A stretch of DNA of 64,000 nucleotides, from contig NZ_CABKRX010000083.1 of assembly GCF_902374955.1 (NCBI RefSeq), positions 147,860-211,859 of the forward strand, read 5' to 3'. This document shows, piece by piece, positions 26,169 to 34,906 of this stretch. The DNA comes from Bacillus massilioanorexius. Its GTDB lineage: Bacteria > Bacillota > Bacilli > Bacillales > DSM-1321. Each line of letters starts with the position of its first letter. The stretch's first letter is position 1. The notes beneath the pieces are model-generated. The model saw only the letters and a list, made by a program, of their open reading frames with translations. It searched no databases and had not been told where the DNA came from. The position numbers were made by a program, and so were the translations under genes.

Positions 26169-28025
26169 TTAAAAAGGGAAGAATAAAGGAATAGCTAAAA
26201 TCATAAATATACCAACAAAGAGTTGCAAAGAAACACCTACTCTTATAAAGTCAAAAAATTTCAGTCCTCCAGCCGTCATAACCAGTGCATTTGCTGGTGA
26301 TGCTACCGGTGTTGCAAAAGACATACTTGCTGCAACCGCCACACAAATCAATAGAGGATAAGGGCTAATTCCCATTGCCACCGCTGTACTAATTGCTACT
26401 GGTGAAATAATAACCGCAGTCGCGGTATTGCTAATAAATTGAGATAAGAGCGCCGTTACTATATAGAAACCAATTAACAGCCCATAAGGTCCGGTGTTAC
26501 CTAGTAAATCGACCATCCCGTTACTAATAAAGTCAACTCCTCCTGTTTTTTCAAGAGCAGTTGCCATCGGAAGCATAGCAGCTATTAAAATAACGGATTC
26601 CAAATTTATTCTCTTATACGCCTCTTCTATTGAACGAATACAACCTGTGACAACCATTGAAAAAGCTGCTAGTAATACACTTAATACCGGCGATAGTATA
26701 TCAAAGGTCATAAGTATAAGCATCATAAGCATAATACCTGCAGCAATAGGAGCCTTTCCACTTGCATGGACAAAATTGACCTCTTCGGAAATAGTCCCTA
26801 AAACAATAAAATCATGTTTGTCATTGGAGATCATTTCGATATTTTCCCATTTACCATGCACTAATAAGGCATCACCAAACTTAAGTTTTTCTTTTGCAAA
26901 ATCTGTCTGAATATACTCTCCCTTTCGATTAATCGCTAATACATTACACGAATATTTCTCACGAAAATGAATATCCATTACTGAATGGTCTTCAAGACTG
27001 GAGTGTGGTGCAATTAATATTTCTGTCATACCATACATTTCATTAAGGAAGTTCGCCTTAATATCTTCTAGATGAAAAGGTTTTCTAATCAACTCAAATG
27101 TAGATATAAATCTTGTTACAGCTTGTTCTTCACCAAATACTAATAATAAATCATCCGGATGTAGAATTTCATTGGCATTAGCTACAATCGATTGCTTAGC
27201 AGACTTCAATGATAATTTTTCTTTTGTTTTTCTTTCTATCTCAATGACCGTTATCTCATAATTTAAGGGAAGCTTTAAGTCTGCTAATCTTTCCCCAACG
27301 ATATCTGATGTCTTTGGAACATGGACGAAATGTAAACGATCGTATACTTTATACAATCCAGCTAATTCACCAGCTGATATGCCCTTCCCCTTTTGTGAAG
27401 GTGCCTCTTCATTACTTGGTAAGAGCTTTTTCCCAAAAGTCATCATGAAGACCAAACCTGCAGCTAGTGCTATAATTCCGACACTTGTAATACTAAAAAA
27501 GCCTAGCTCTTCAAAGCCGCCTTTCATTAACGATTCACTAACAACTAAGTTTGTAGGGGAACCAATGAGAGTGAGCAAACCTCCTAAGCTACTCGCAAAT
27601 GCTAATGGTAACAAGAAGCGCGAAGGACTGATTTGCAATTCAAAAGCGATACTCATAATGATGGGTAAAAGTATGGCTACTGTACCAGTGTTGCTTAAAA
27701 AACCACTCATTATCCCTACCGTAATCATTATAATAAAGAGTAGTTTATTCTCACTATTACCACCATATTTTAATAATGTATGTCCTATTTTTTTAGCTAA
27801 TCCGGAATCAAATATTCCTGCACCAACAACAAATAAACCAGCAATCATAATGACTACTGAATTTGAAAATCCAGCAAGTGCTTCTTTCGGAGATATTACT
27901 TCAAACAAAGTTAAAGCAAGCAAAGATCCCATAGCAATTAAATCTGCTCTATATTTATTTTGAACAAACATTATAGTAACAATCAACAATATGATAAATG
28001 TGATCATCATAGGATGTATTGTCAT
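26169..28025 (-). CDS. SLC13/DASS-type anion transporter with RCK-C domains
   Basis: 618-residue membrane protein. Two sets of hydrophobic helices (about 1-200 and 425-618) flank two TrkA-C/RCK-C-like cytoplasmic domains (about 215-390, with LADLKLPLNYEITVIEI and MDIHFREKYSCNVLAINR). The transporter signatures are SNTGTVAILLPI near residue 105 and SNTATAVIISPVAIS near 535, two SNT motifs as in sodium-coupled dicarboxylate/sulfate carriers. Substrate could be sulfate, dicarboxylate or another anion. ATG 28025 follows GGGGG. Confidence 0.85.
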   Translation of the reverse strand: MTIHPMMITFIILLIVTIMFVQNKYRADLIAMGSLLALTLFEVISPKEALAGFSNSVVIMIAGLFVVGAGIFDSGLAKKIGHTLLKYGGNSENKLLFIIMITVGIMSGFLSNTGTVAILLPIIMSIAFELQISPSRFLLPLAFASSLGGLLTLIGSPTNLVVSESLMKGGFEELGFFSITSVGIIALAAGLVFMMTFGKKLLPSNEEAPSQKGKGISAGELAGLYKVYDRLHFVHVPKTSDIVGERLADLKLPLNYEITVIEIERKTKEKLSLKSAKQSIVANANEILHPDDLLLVFGEEQAVTRFISTFELIRKPFHLEDIKANFLNEMYGMTEILIAPHSSLEDHSVMDIHFREKYSCNVLAINRKGEYIQTDFAKEKLKFGDALLVHGKWENIEMISNDKHDFIVLGTISEEVNFVHASGKAPIAAGIMLMMLILMTFDILSPVLSVLLAAFSMVVTGCIRSIEEAYKRINLESVILIAAMLPMATALEKTGGVDFISNGMVDLLGNTGPYGLLIGFYIVTALLSQFISNTATAVIISPVAISTAVAMGISPYPLLICVAVAASMSFATPVASPANALVMTAGGLKFFDFIRVGVSLQLFVGIFMILAIPLFFPF

Positions 28026-28198
28026 TTTAAACCCCCACAAAAACAAAAAGTATTTTATATATTGATTTCACAACTTTCTTTCAAATATGTATTCAATTAT
28101 CGCGTTACTTTCACGTAGAACATCATGTCAATTATCTATTATTAAGCTAAATGCGGATTTTGCAATATGAAAAAGAATAGATGGTAGGATTGAGAATA

Positions 28199-29053
28199 AT
28201 GGCTAAAAAAATAACGAGAAGGAAATTTATAAAAAATAGTATAGTTTCTTTATTTATTCTGGCATGCATTGGATTAGTAAGTCGATTTTACGCTAAATAT
28301 ATCGAACCTTATTGGATTGATATTACTTATCATACCATTTCTCATAAGCTTATACCAAGCGGATTTTCAGGGACAAAAATTGTTCAATTTAGCGACACAC
28401 ACTTAGGTTATCAATTCCAAATAGGTGATTTAAAAAAATGTGTTCATACTATAAATCAGTTAAAACCTGATATTGTTTTATTTACAGGTGATTTATTAGA
28501 TCGTCCGAATGAATATCCTCTTACTACAGAAATAAGCAATACTTTAAAACAAATAAAAGCCCCAATGGGTAAGTATAGTATATTCGGGAATCATGATCAC
28601 GGAGGAAATGGGACAAGTAATTACGAAAAAATCATGCATGATAGTGACTTTCATTTATTAAAAAATCAAAATGTAATGATTTCTAATTCCATTAATCAAT
28701 CTATTTATTTAGCTGGTATTGATGAACCTATGCTAGGCACGCCTAGTTGGGAAGAGACGATGCATAATATCCCTGAAAACGCCTTTAGTATATTATTGTC
28801 ACATGCCCCCGATTTTGCTGAACGTACTAAAGAATTACCAATAGCGTTACAATTGAGTGGTCATAGTCACGGCGGACAAATTCAACTCCCCATTATTGGA
28901 GCTTTTGTTACCCCACCCTTTGCAAAACATTATTATGATGGACTGTATCGTCTCATGTCATTAACATTGTATGTTAATCGTGGATTAGGAACTACTCGTC
29001 TTCCCTATCGTTTTTGTTCCCGTCCTGAAATAAGTGTTTTTCATCTACAATGA
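28199..29053 (+). CDS. ykuE: Tat-exported metallophosphoesterase YkuE
   Basis: 284-residue calcineurin-like phosphoesterase. The N terminus KKITRRKFIKNS followed by a hydrophobic stretch is a twin-arginine signal; B. subtilis YkuE is a Tat substrate of the TatAyCy system that locates to the cell wall. Metal motifs are FSDTHLG near residue 65, FTGDLLD near 95, GNHDHGG near 128, HAPDFA near 205 and SGHSHGGQ near 227. The stop overlaps that of the convergent crcB gene by nine bases. Start chosen at ATG 28199 ahead of the RR motif; the signal upstream is weak. Confidence 0.9.
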   Translation: MAKKITRRKFIKNSIVSLFILACIGLVSRFYAKYIEPYWIDITYHTISHKLIPSGFSGTKIVQFSDTHLGYQFQIGDLKKCVHTINQLKPDIVLFTGDLLDRPNEYPLTTEISNTLKQIKAPMGKYSIFGNHDHGGNGTSNYEKIMHDSDFHLLKNQNVMISNSINQSIYLAGIDEPMLGTPSWEETMHNIPENAFSILLSHAPDFAERTKELPIALQLSGHSHGGQIQLPIIGAFVTPPFAKHYYDGLYRLMSLTLYVNRGLGTTRLPYRFCSRPEISVFHLQ

Positions 29054-29404
29054 CATCAAATAATAACCAATACTAAACATCAGTGGACTACCCATGATCG
29101 TAAGAATGATATAGAGAATAAGCTGTTTATATTCACCATTTTCAAATAATTTTACTGTTTCAATACTAAAAGTTGAAAACGTTGTAAATGCACCCAACAC
29201 ACCTATAAATACAAAGGCTGACAGTGGATTAGACATGGTCATCGTTTGAAAAACACCAAAGATAAATGACCCTATATAATTAATACTCAATGTCGCCCAT
29301 GAAATGGAGCCAAATGACAACCATTTACTAATCACAATACTACTTAAATATCTTAATGATGCACCTATAAATCCACCCATAAGAATACAGATCATTTCTT
29401 TCAT
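29045..29404 (-). CDS. crcB: Fluoride channel CrcB/Fluc, second copy
   Basis: 119-residue four-helix membrane protein of the Fluc fluoride exporter family. Visible are GGFIGASLRYLSS near the N terminus, the pore Asn region SINYIGSFIFG and GAFTTFSTFSIE, the phenylalanine-box and polar-track segment. It overlaps the first copy by four bases (ATGA-type coupling). Tandem pairs in this family usually assemble as antiparallel heterodimers. Confidence 0.92.
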   Translation of the reverse strand: MKEMICILMGGFIGASLRYLSSIVISKWLSFGSISWATLSINYIGSFIFGVFQTMTMSNPLSAFVFIGVLGAFTTFSTFSIETVKLFENGEYKQLILYIILTIMGSPLMFSIGYYLMSL

Positions 29405-29775
29405 AACCTTCTCCCTTTAGATCTTCCAACGATTATTCCTAGTAAACCCGCTCCTACCGCTAAAATACCTGATGATAGCATGTAAAGATACGATAAAATG
29501 GGAGAATCGTGAAATAAAGTAAATGATTCAAAAGAGAATGTAGATATTGTAGTAAATCCACCACAAAATCCAGTACCTAGTAAAAGAGTAAACTTCTCTG
29601 ATAATTTATTTCTTCCAGCTAGAGATGTTATTCCCCCTAGTAGAAAGCATCCAATAATATTAATAGTGAGAGTTGAAAGTGGAAACGCAATTGTAGGAAA
29701 TAAACTTCCAACTAAATAGCGTAATAATGCACCTAGCGAGCCTCCCATACCAACTATAAAGCTTTTTTTAAACAT
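29401..29775 (-). CDS. crcB: Fluoride channel CrcB/Fluc, first copy
   Basis: 124-residue partner of the adjacent channel gene, with GGSLGALLRYLVGS, INIIGCFLLGG and CGGFTTISTFSFESF. The C terminus is basic (GRSKGRRL), consistent with topology opposite to its partner. The 60-base upstream gap to the divergent gene holds no recognisable fluoride riboswitch. Confidence 0.92.
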   Translation of the reverse strand: MFKKSFIVGMGGSLGALLRYLVGSLFPTIAFPLSTLTINIIGCFLLGGITSLAGRNKLSEKFTLLLGTGFCGGFTTISTFSFESFTLFHDSPILSYLYMLSSGILAVGAGLLGIIVGRSKGRRL

Positions 29776-29849
29776 TCCAAAAACCCTTTCAATCTATTCT
29801 ATTATAAATGCCCATATTGTAATGTACAGGCTCAATTCTTGTTCATATC

Positions 29850-29857
29850 CATACACT
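29850..29857 (+). promoter_or_regulatory. Possible sigma-E/sigma-K -10 element
   Basis: CATACACT followed by ATA matches the mother-cell sporulation sigma -10 form (CATACAMT / CATANNNTA), 17 bases before the ribosome binding site of the Tyr/Pro-rich gene. The -35 match is weak. Confidence 0.35.
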
Positions 29858-29886
29858 ATACAGAAAAAAGAAATGGAGGTATGGTA

Positions 29887-30249
29887 ATGTATTATTCTTA
29901 TTACTCCCCATACTACAGTATCTCCCCATATGAAAATAATGGGTATATATATAGAATGACTGATGGCACACTATACTATCCAGATAGCCAAGAAGATCAA
30001 CGCTTCTTTTTCCCTCTTATTCCTTTTGTGGCAGGTTTGGCAATTGGTCCACTCTTATTCAATAGTTTTAACAGACCATGCTTTCCGCCTTACCCACCGG
30101 CTTATCCACAGCCTTATCCATATCCAATGTATGCACCAGCACCTGGCTATCCAACTCATTTTGCCCCTATGCAATTTAATCAGTCTGCACAAACAAACAC
30201 ACCTGTTTATGGAGGAATTACTGAAAACGTCAATATATATACGAAATAG
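29887..30249 (+). CDS. Tyr/Pro-rich protein, possible spore-associated
   Basis: 120-residue protein starting MYYSYYSPYYSISPYENNGY, followed by an acidic segment, a hydrophobic stretch FFFPLIPFVAGLAIGPLLF (about 43-61) and a Pro/Tyr-rich tail (YPPAYPQPYPYPMYAPAPGY is the core). This composition is typical of Bacillus spore coat or surface proteins. A CATACACT -10-like element upstream supports mother-cell expression. ATG 29887 is 6 bases after GGAGGT. I do not know a named family. One membrane-inserted helix is possible. Confidence 0.65.
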   Translation: MYYSYYSPYYSISPYENNGYIYRMTDGTLYYPDSQEDQRFFFPLIPFVAGLAIGPLLFNSFNRPCFPPYPPAYPQPYPYPMYAPAPGYPTHFAPMQFNQSAQTNTPVYGGITENVNIYTK

Positions 30250-30289
30250 ACGTAAATACAAGTTTATACAAAAAGCTATTTTTACAAAC

Positions 30290-30440
30290 TCTGTTGCCAC
30301 GAACAAGAAGTGAGCATGGGTTAAAATCTGCTCCAAGAAGCTCGCTTTCTGCGGGATGAGAAGTGAAGAAGCTCAACCCACAACACCTATAGGATTTCAA
30401 CTGTCCAACTCTATCTGCAGGATTTTCGCACCTTACACTC
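30290..30440. repeat. Decayed Bacillaceae intergenic repeat (tentative)
   Basis: The minus strand reads GGGTTGAGCTTCTTC...CCCGCAGAAAGCGAGCTTC...GGAGCAGATTTTAACCC. It resembles, from memory, a widespread Bacillaceae intergenic repeat with CCGCAGGAAAGCGAGC and GGAGCGGAAATCAACC, here with several changes. The composition is less AT-rich than its surroundings. No coding potential is supported. Confidence 0.35.
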
Positions 30441-30523
30441 CAAGCACCTGTTTATGTTCATTTTATTTACTAATCTTATAAAAAAACAACCATACTAAAA
30501 AGGAATATTATAATCTTATTTTG

Positions 30524-30577
30524 AAAGGATAACTTAAGAAAACAGATTACTGTTTCTAAAGTTATCCTTTCTTTCTA
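30524..30577 (+). terminator. Strong hairpin in the gap before ykyB
   Basis: AAAGGATAACTT..AAACAG / CTGTTTCTAAAGTTATCCTTT followed by CTTTCT. It is about 275 bases beyond the Tyr/Pro-rich gene and may end that transcript. The remainder of 30578-30838 shows nothing clear. Confidence 0.6.
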
Positions 30578-30838
30578 TCCTAATTTTACATACTCCCTTA
30601 AACTACATTCTTAAGCTATTTTTCTGACAGCTTATATGAATCTAATTAACATTTATCTCCCTATAAAGATTATACTAAATGAAAATTATAATGAAAAAGT
30701 AGGTATTATTCCTATATATCTTTTGAAATAATTATGAAACAAATCTGAATAAATAAAGAATTTTTTTATGATTTAATTACTTTAGTGTGATAAAATGCTA
30801 TAATAATGACAGATTTTCATACATAGAAAGGAGTTATA

Positions 30839-31333
30839 ATGAAGCCAATGGAAAATAATCATCGACCCGGACAAGTACTTGAACTCTCACAAGCCATCTT
30901 TATTGTAAATAAGCATGCCAAAGCGGCACCTCAACCAAGATTTCTATACGAGCTTAAACAATTGGCAATCCAAAAAATGCTTAAAGAAGGTAAAGCAAAA
31001 AAACTTGGACTTCATTTTTCCAATAACCCTAGATATGCACAACAGCAATCCGATGTTGTGATTGAGTGTGGAGATTATTTATTTCACGTACCACCATCAA
31101 AAGAAGATATTAAATCTCTGCCACATTTAGGCAATCGCATCGCTGACAAACGTAACCCAAAAACACATATGTCATTATCAAAAGCTAAAGCAATTATTTA
31201 TAATTATATCGGTAAACGCGAGGAACAAAAGGAAAAACGTTCAATTTATTCGCCTCTTTGTAAAAAAAGAAAACAAAAAAACCAAAATACCTCTAACATA
31301 TTTACTTCTTCTTTTTTAGGAAAAGATTTTTAA
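30839..31333 (+). CDS. ykyB: YkyB family protein
   Basis: 164-residue basic protein of the YkyB family, conserved beside cheV in Bacillus and of unknown function. Recognisable are LSQAIFIVNKHAKAAPQPRFLYELK near the N terminus (positions 16-40), KKLGLHFSNNPRYAQQ near 58 and KTHMSLSKAKAIIYNYIG near 107. The C-terminal 30 residues are Lys/Asn-rich and variable. The start follows AAAGGAG. Confidence 0.9.
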   Translation: MKPMENNHRPGQVLELSQAIFIVNKHAKAAPQPRFLYELKQLAIQKMLKEGKAKKLGLHFSNNPRYAQQQSDVVIECGDYLFHVPPSKEDIKSLPHLGNRIADKRNPKTHMSLSKAKAIIYNYIGKREEQKEKRSIYSPLCKKRKQKNQNTSNIFTSSFLGKDF

Positions 31334-31344
31334 TAGATAAGAAA

Positions 31345-31392
31345 AAAGGGCTGTCTGAAAAATGATGTTTTATCACTTTTCAGACAGCCTTT
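31345..31392 (+). terminator. Terminator of ykyB
   Basis: GGCTGTCTGAAAAATGAT / ATCACTTTTCAGACAGCC, a long stem with one mismatch, 12 bases after the ykyB stop. It is the best-preserved member of the GGCTGTCTGAAA repeat family. Confidence 0.85.
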
Positions 31393-31517
31393 ACGCTTAA
31401 TCTCACCAACATTTTTTATGGATCCTTTTCTCTTACTTTCTAAAAAAGCTGATTTTACGCGTTTTGTCATCTACTTTGCTTTGACAGAAAGAATAATTTA
31501 GAAATTATATGAAATAC

Positions 31518-31558
31518 AAGAGGGTGTTCATCACATTATATTTTTGGGACACCCTCTT
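31518..31558 (-). terminator. Terminator of cheV
   Basis: AAGAGGGTGT / ACACCCTCTT with a 21-base loop, 37 bases beyond the cheV stop. Family-A repeat. Confidence 0.75.
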
Positions 31559-31594
31559 TTCAATTTTCCCCATTTAGAAATTAATCAATTTAGT

Positions 31595-32500
31595 CTATAA
31601 AAGAAACTGATCAATGTTTGTAATAAGCTCTGCAATTTCAGGCTTACTTACTTGGGCATCTGCGCCTACCATTTGACCTTTATGTCTTAAATCATCCGTT
31701 ATTAATGATGAGAAAATGATGACTGGAAGTTTTGAAAGTTGTTTATGTCCTTTAATTCTCTTCGTTAAGTGATGTCCATCCATTTGTGGCATTTCGATAT
31801 CTGTTACGACTAATTGAATATAGTCCTCAATTTTTTTTCCTTCATTCACAACACTTTCTAAATAATTCAAAGCATCTTGACCATTCTCAAAGAATTCAAT
31901 ATATTGAAAGCCCGCTTCTGATAGCGTATCATATAAAAGCTTTCTTAATAATGCAGAATCTTCTGCAACCACAATTCTTTTATCGGATCTCTCTCTTTTT
32001 CCAAGTTTCTTCACTTGTTGAACACTAATGCCTGATTCAGGGTTAATCTCAACAACAATTTTTTCAAAATCAAGCAGTAAAATCATTTCCCCACTCATTT
32101 TGATAACACCAATAATCTGGCTTTCTATGCCTTGATACATATTCGATGGTTTTTCAATTTGTCCCCAAGAAATTCTATGTATTTGAGTAACACTATGTAC
32201 ATGAAATACAATCTTTTGTTTATTAAATTCGGCTACTATAAATTTATCATCAGAGGGATTTTCAGATGGAGGAAAGCCTAATGCCTCTGCTACATCTACT
32301 ACAGGTAACACTTCTCCTCTTAATTCAATAATACCTTCTACATTTGGATGTGCCTGTGGTACGATTGTGATTGGAACAGGATTAATGATTTCCTTTACCT
32401 TGATTACATTAATTCCAAATTTATTTTGTCCAATACCAAACTCTACAATTTCTAATTCATTTGTCCCACTTTCAAGGAGAATGCCCTTTTTCTGATCCAT
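31595..32500 (-). CDS. cheV: Chemotaxis coupling protein CheV
   Basis: 301-residue chemotaxis adaptor. The N-terminal CheW-like domain (about 15-150, with GINVIKVKEIINPVPIT and IIELRGEVLPVVDV) couples receptors to CheA. The C-terminal receiver domain (about 175-300) carries acidic D181 and the phosphorylation site D234 in VVTDIEMPQMDG; FSSLIT and KPE complete the receiver. ATG 32500 is preferred over the codon at 32521. It implies a motile organism. It converges on ykyB as in B. subtilis. Confidence 0.94.
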   Translation of the reverse strand: MDQKKGILLESGTNELEIVEFGIGQNKFGINVIKVKEIINPVPITIVPQAHPNVEGIIELRGEVLPVVDVAEALGFPPSENPSDDKFIVAEFNKQKIVFHVHSVTQIHRISWGQIEKPSNMYQGIESQIIGVIKMSGEMILLLDFEKIVVEINPESGISVQQVKKLGKRERSDKRIVVAEDSALLRKLLYDTLSEAGFQYIEFFENGQDALNYLESVVNEGKKIEDYIQLVVTDIEMPQMDGHHLTKRIKGHKQLSKLPVIIFSSLITDDLRHKGQMVGADAQVSKPEIAELITNIDQFLL

Positions 32501-32617
32501 TTTATCTCGCCCTTTCCACATTCATTATCTCTATATTTAGTCTTTTTTTAAAATTGCCTATAATAAATTATTTTATCATCTTTTCCACTGAGAGTCTTTT
32601 ATAATTTTAAAACAAAT

Positions 32618-32657
32618 AAAAGACTACTTGAAAGAAATTCCTTTCGAGTAGCCTTTT
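32618..32657 (-). terminator. Terminator of the RDD protein gene
   Basis: AAAAGACTACTTGAAAG / CTTTCGAGTAGCCTTTT, 17-base stem with two mismatches, 6-base loop, U run on the minus strand. Confidence 0.75.
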
Positions 32658-32693
32658 AAGTTTATTTCTTCTTGAATTCACTATAATAAATAG

Positions 32694-33170
32694 TTAACGT
32701 GCTTTAACAACTATAGTTGCAGGTAATAAGTCATGTAGCGTTTGTTTCTTTTTTGTAAAAAAGAACATTAAAAATCCAATATAGAAAATGCTCGAGATAA
32801 AAGTCATAATAACGGCACGCAAAAATGACGTTAAAATACTTATACGATTTCCATCAAGAGTTGTTACTTCTATTCCTAAGATTTTCTTTCCAACTGTAGC
32901 TTGCCATTTGGTAGCCTGTAGAATGGTATAATATAAAATACTAATTATAAAAGTCGCTATTAAATATCCAGTGTTATTACTAAGAGAGTAACTTGGATCT
33001 AATAGCTGAGAGGAATCAAATGAAACTCCAAGTGCAGCCAGAATTCCCAGCTTATAAACTAAAGTAATAATAGCACTAATAATTAATCCATCAATCACAT
33101 ATGCTCCTAATCGTGCAATAAAGGATGCATAGTTTTTATCTTCATAACCATATTTATTTGCTTCTTTCAA
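32694..33170 (-). CDS. RDD family membrane protein
   Basis: 158-residue protein with three or four membrane helices and the RDD family marks: FIARLGAYVIDGLIIS near the N terminus (R, D) and WQATVGKKILGIEV near residue 98, ending in HDLLPATIVV. Some family members act in sodium or osmolyte transport, but most are uncharacterised. TTG 33170 has AGGAGG 9 bases upstream; the frame open to 33206 has none. The 484-base gap to patA (33171-33654) shows no gene or clear signal. Confidence 0.82.
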   Translation of the reverse strand: MKEANKYGYEDKNYASFIARLGAYVIDGLIISAIITLVYKLGILAALGVSFDSSQLLDPSYSLSNNTGYLIATFIISILYYTILQATKWQATVGKKILGIEVTTLDGNRISILTSFLRAVIMTFISSIFYIGFLMFFFTKKKQTLHDLLPATIVVKAR

Positions 33171-33654
33171 AATGTAAAGCCTCCTAAAAATGTATATAAA
33201 ACACACTTTATTATATCAATATAACTATAGACTCCTTAGATTTTTATCATTTAATAATATTCTGTATTCTTCCCTTTTTTCTATTCTTCTTTAGATTAAT
33301 TTTTTTTGTAGTTTCACCAACTATTTATGACTATTATAACCATTTGAATAAAAATAGAGAGGTAGTAACAATTTACTTCATAATGAAATGCTAGTAGTTA
33401 GACTTCATTTTAAGATGCTGAAAAAGATGGTACACTATATAAGAAAAATTCATAAAGGATATTTTTTTGACAATTTGTTCTTTTTTCAGTTAGGCTCTTT
33501 TATATGTTGTTATTGATATTTAACTCCACTTCAAACAAGATGATTTTGCCTCGCTAAGCACTAACGCATACAAGTTAAACATCTCCATTGTGACATGTAA
33601 CAAAGCCTATCGTTTATATACATTCAAATTTTTCTATAAAAGGGGGACTTTCTT

Positions 33655-34809
33655 TTGGAAGTAATTAATCAACGTGTTAGGGACATTGAAATATCAGGAA
33701 TTCGAAAATTTTCAAATTTAGTAGCTCCGTATAAAGATGTTATTTCTTTAACTATCGGACAACCTGATTTTCCTACACCACTACATATTAAAGAAGCAGC
33801 GAAAAAAGCAATTGACGACAATTTTACTACATACACTCACAATGCTGGATTCATTGAATTAAGGACGGCAGCAAGTGAATATATGCTAGAAAAATATCGA
33901 GTTTCTTATAACCCTGAAAATGAAGTAATTGTTACTGTAGGAGCAAGTGAAGCAATAGATGTTTCTCTCAGAACAATTCTTACTGATACTAGTGAAGTTA
34001 TCTTACCTGGTCCAGTTTATCCTGGATACGAGCCAATTATTAAGCTTTGTGGAGCGAAACCGATCTATGCAGATGTTTCGAATAACGGTTTCCGTCTGAC
34101 AGCAAGTATTTTAAAACAATATATCACAGAACAAACAAGATGCATTATTTTACCTTATCCATCGAATCCAACAGGAGTCACGTTAAGTAAAGAAGAGCTT
34201 GAGGAAATTGCGCAGCTTATTAGAGGAAAAAACATAATCATCATTGCTGATGAAATATATAGCGAACTTGTATTTGATCATGAACATACAAGTATCGCTT
34301 CATTTCTTCGAGACCAAACTATTGTCATAAATGGTGTTTCAAAATCACATTCAATGACAGGCTGGCGAATTGGATTTTTATTTGCACCTCAAAAAATAAG
34401 TGAACAAATTTTAAAAGTGCATCAGTACAATGTCTCATGTGCAACTTCCGTTTCACAAAAAGCGGCATTAAGTGCTTTAACAATAGGGAAAAATGACCCT
34501 ATAATCATGAAAAAAGAGTACAAAAAAAGACGGGATTACGTATATGATAGACTCACATCCATGAATCTTGACGTTGTAAAGCCTGATGGAGCCTTTTATT
34601 TCTTTGTTAAAGTTCCACATGGTTTTAAAGATTCCTTTGATTTCGCTTTAAAATTAGCAGAGGAAGGTAAGGTGGCTGTAGTTCCAGGAAGTGCATTCTC
34701 ATCGTTTGGAGAACATTTTTTCAGAATTAGTTATGCTACCTCAATGGAAGTATTACAAGAAGCTTTAAATCGACTAGAACACTTTTTATCACAATACTCC
34801 AATCAATAA
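33655..34809 (+). CDS. patA: N-acetyl-LL-diaminopimelate aminotransferase
   Basis: 384-residue class I/II PLP aminotransferase corresponding to B. subtilis PatA, which transaminates N-acetyl-2-amino-6-oxopimelate in lysine synthesis. Key stretches: EISGIRKFSNLVAPYKDVISL near the N terminus (12-32), YPSNPTGVTLS near 168, ADEIYSEL with the PLP contacts near 198, the Schiff-base lysine K230 in NGVSKSHSMTGWR and the C-terminal arginine in FFRISYA. Start is TTG after AGGGGG. It acts between DapH and DapL, also encoded here. Confidence 0.93.
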   Translation: MEVINQRVRDIEISGIRKFSNLVAPYKDVISLTIGQPDFPTPLHIKEAAKKAIDDNFTTYTHNAGFIELRTAASEYMLEKYRVSYNPENEVIVTVGASEAIDVSLRTILTDTSEVILPGPVYPGYEPIIKLCGAKPIYADVSNNGFRLTASILKQYITEQTRCIILPYPSNPTGVTLSKEELEEIAQLIRGKNIIIIADEIYSELVFDHEHTSIASFLRDQTIVINGVSKSHSMTGWRIGFLFAPQKISEQILKVHQYNVSCATSVSQKAALSALTIGKNDPIIMKKEYKKRRDYVYDRLTSMNLDVVKPDGAFYFFVKVPHGFKDSFDFALKLAEEGKVAVVPGSAFSSFGEHFFRISYATSMEVLQEALNRLEHFLSQYSNQ

Positions 34810-34906
34810 AACAAATGAAAGCTATTCCTTAATGAAACAGAGCTTTTCAGAATTTTTTTCTGGAAAGCCCTGTTTACTGTTTATATTGAATAGAAGAAGT
34901 GAGAAA

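Noticed and set aside
27379..27963. 194-codon plus-strand frame inside the SLC13-type transporter
   Set aside because: Antisense shadow of a clearly coding membrane protein, with the Pro/Ser/Asn-rich composition typical of such shadows.
29776..29838. Fluoride riboswitch ahead of crcB
   Set aside because: The leader is only about 60 bases and lacks the conserved pseudoknot sequences of the crcB motif.
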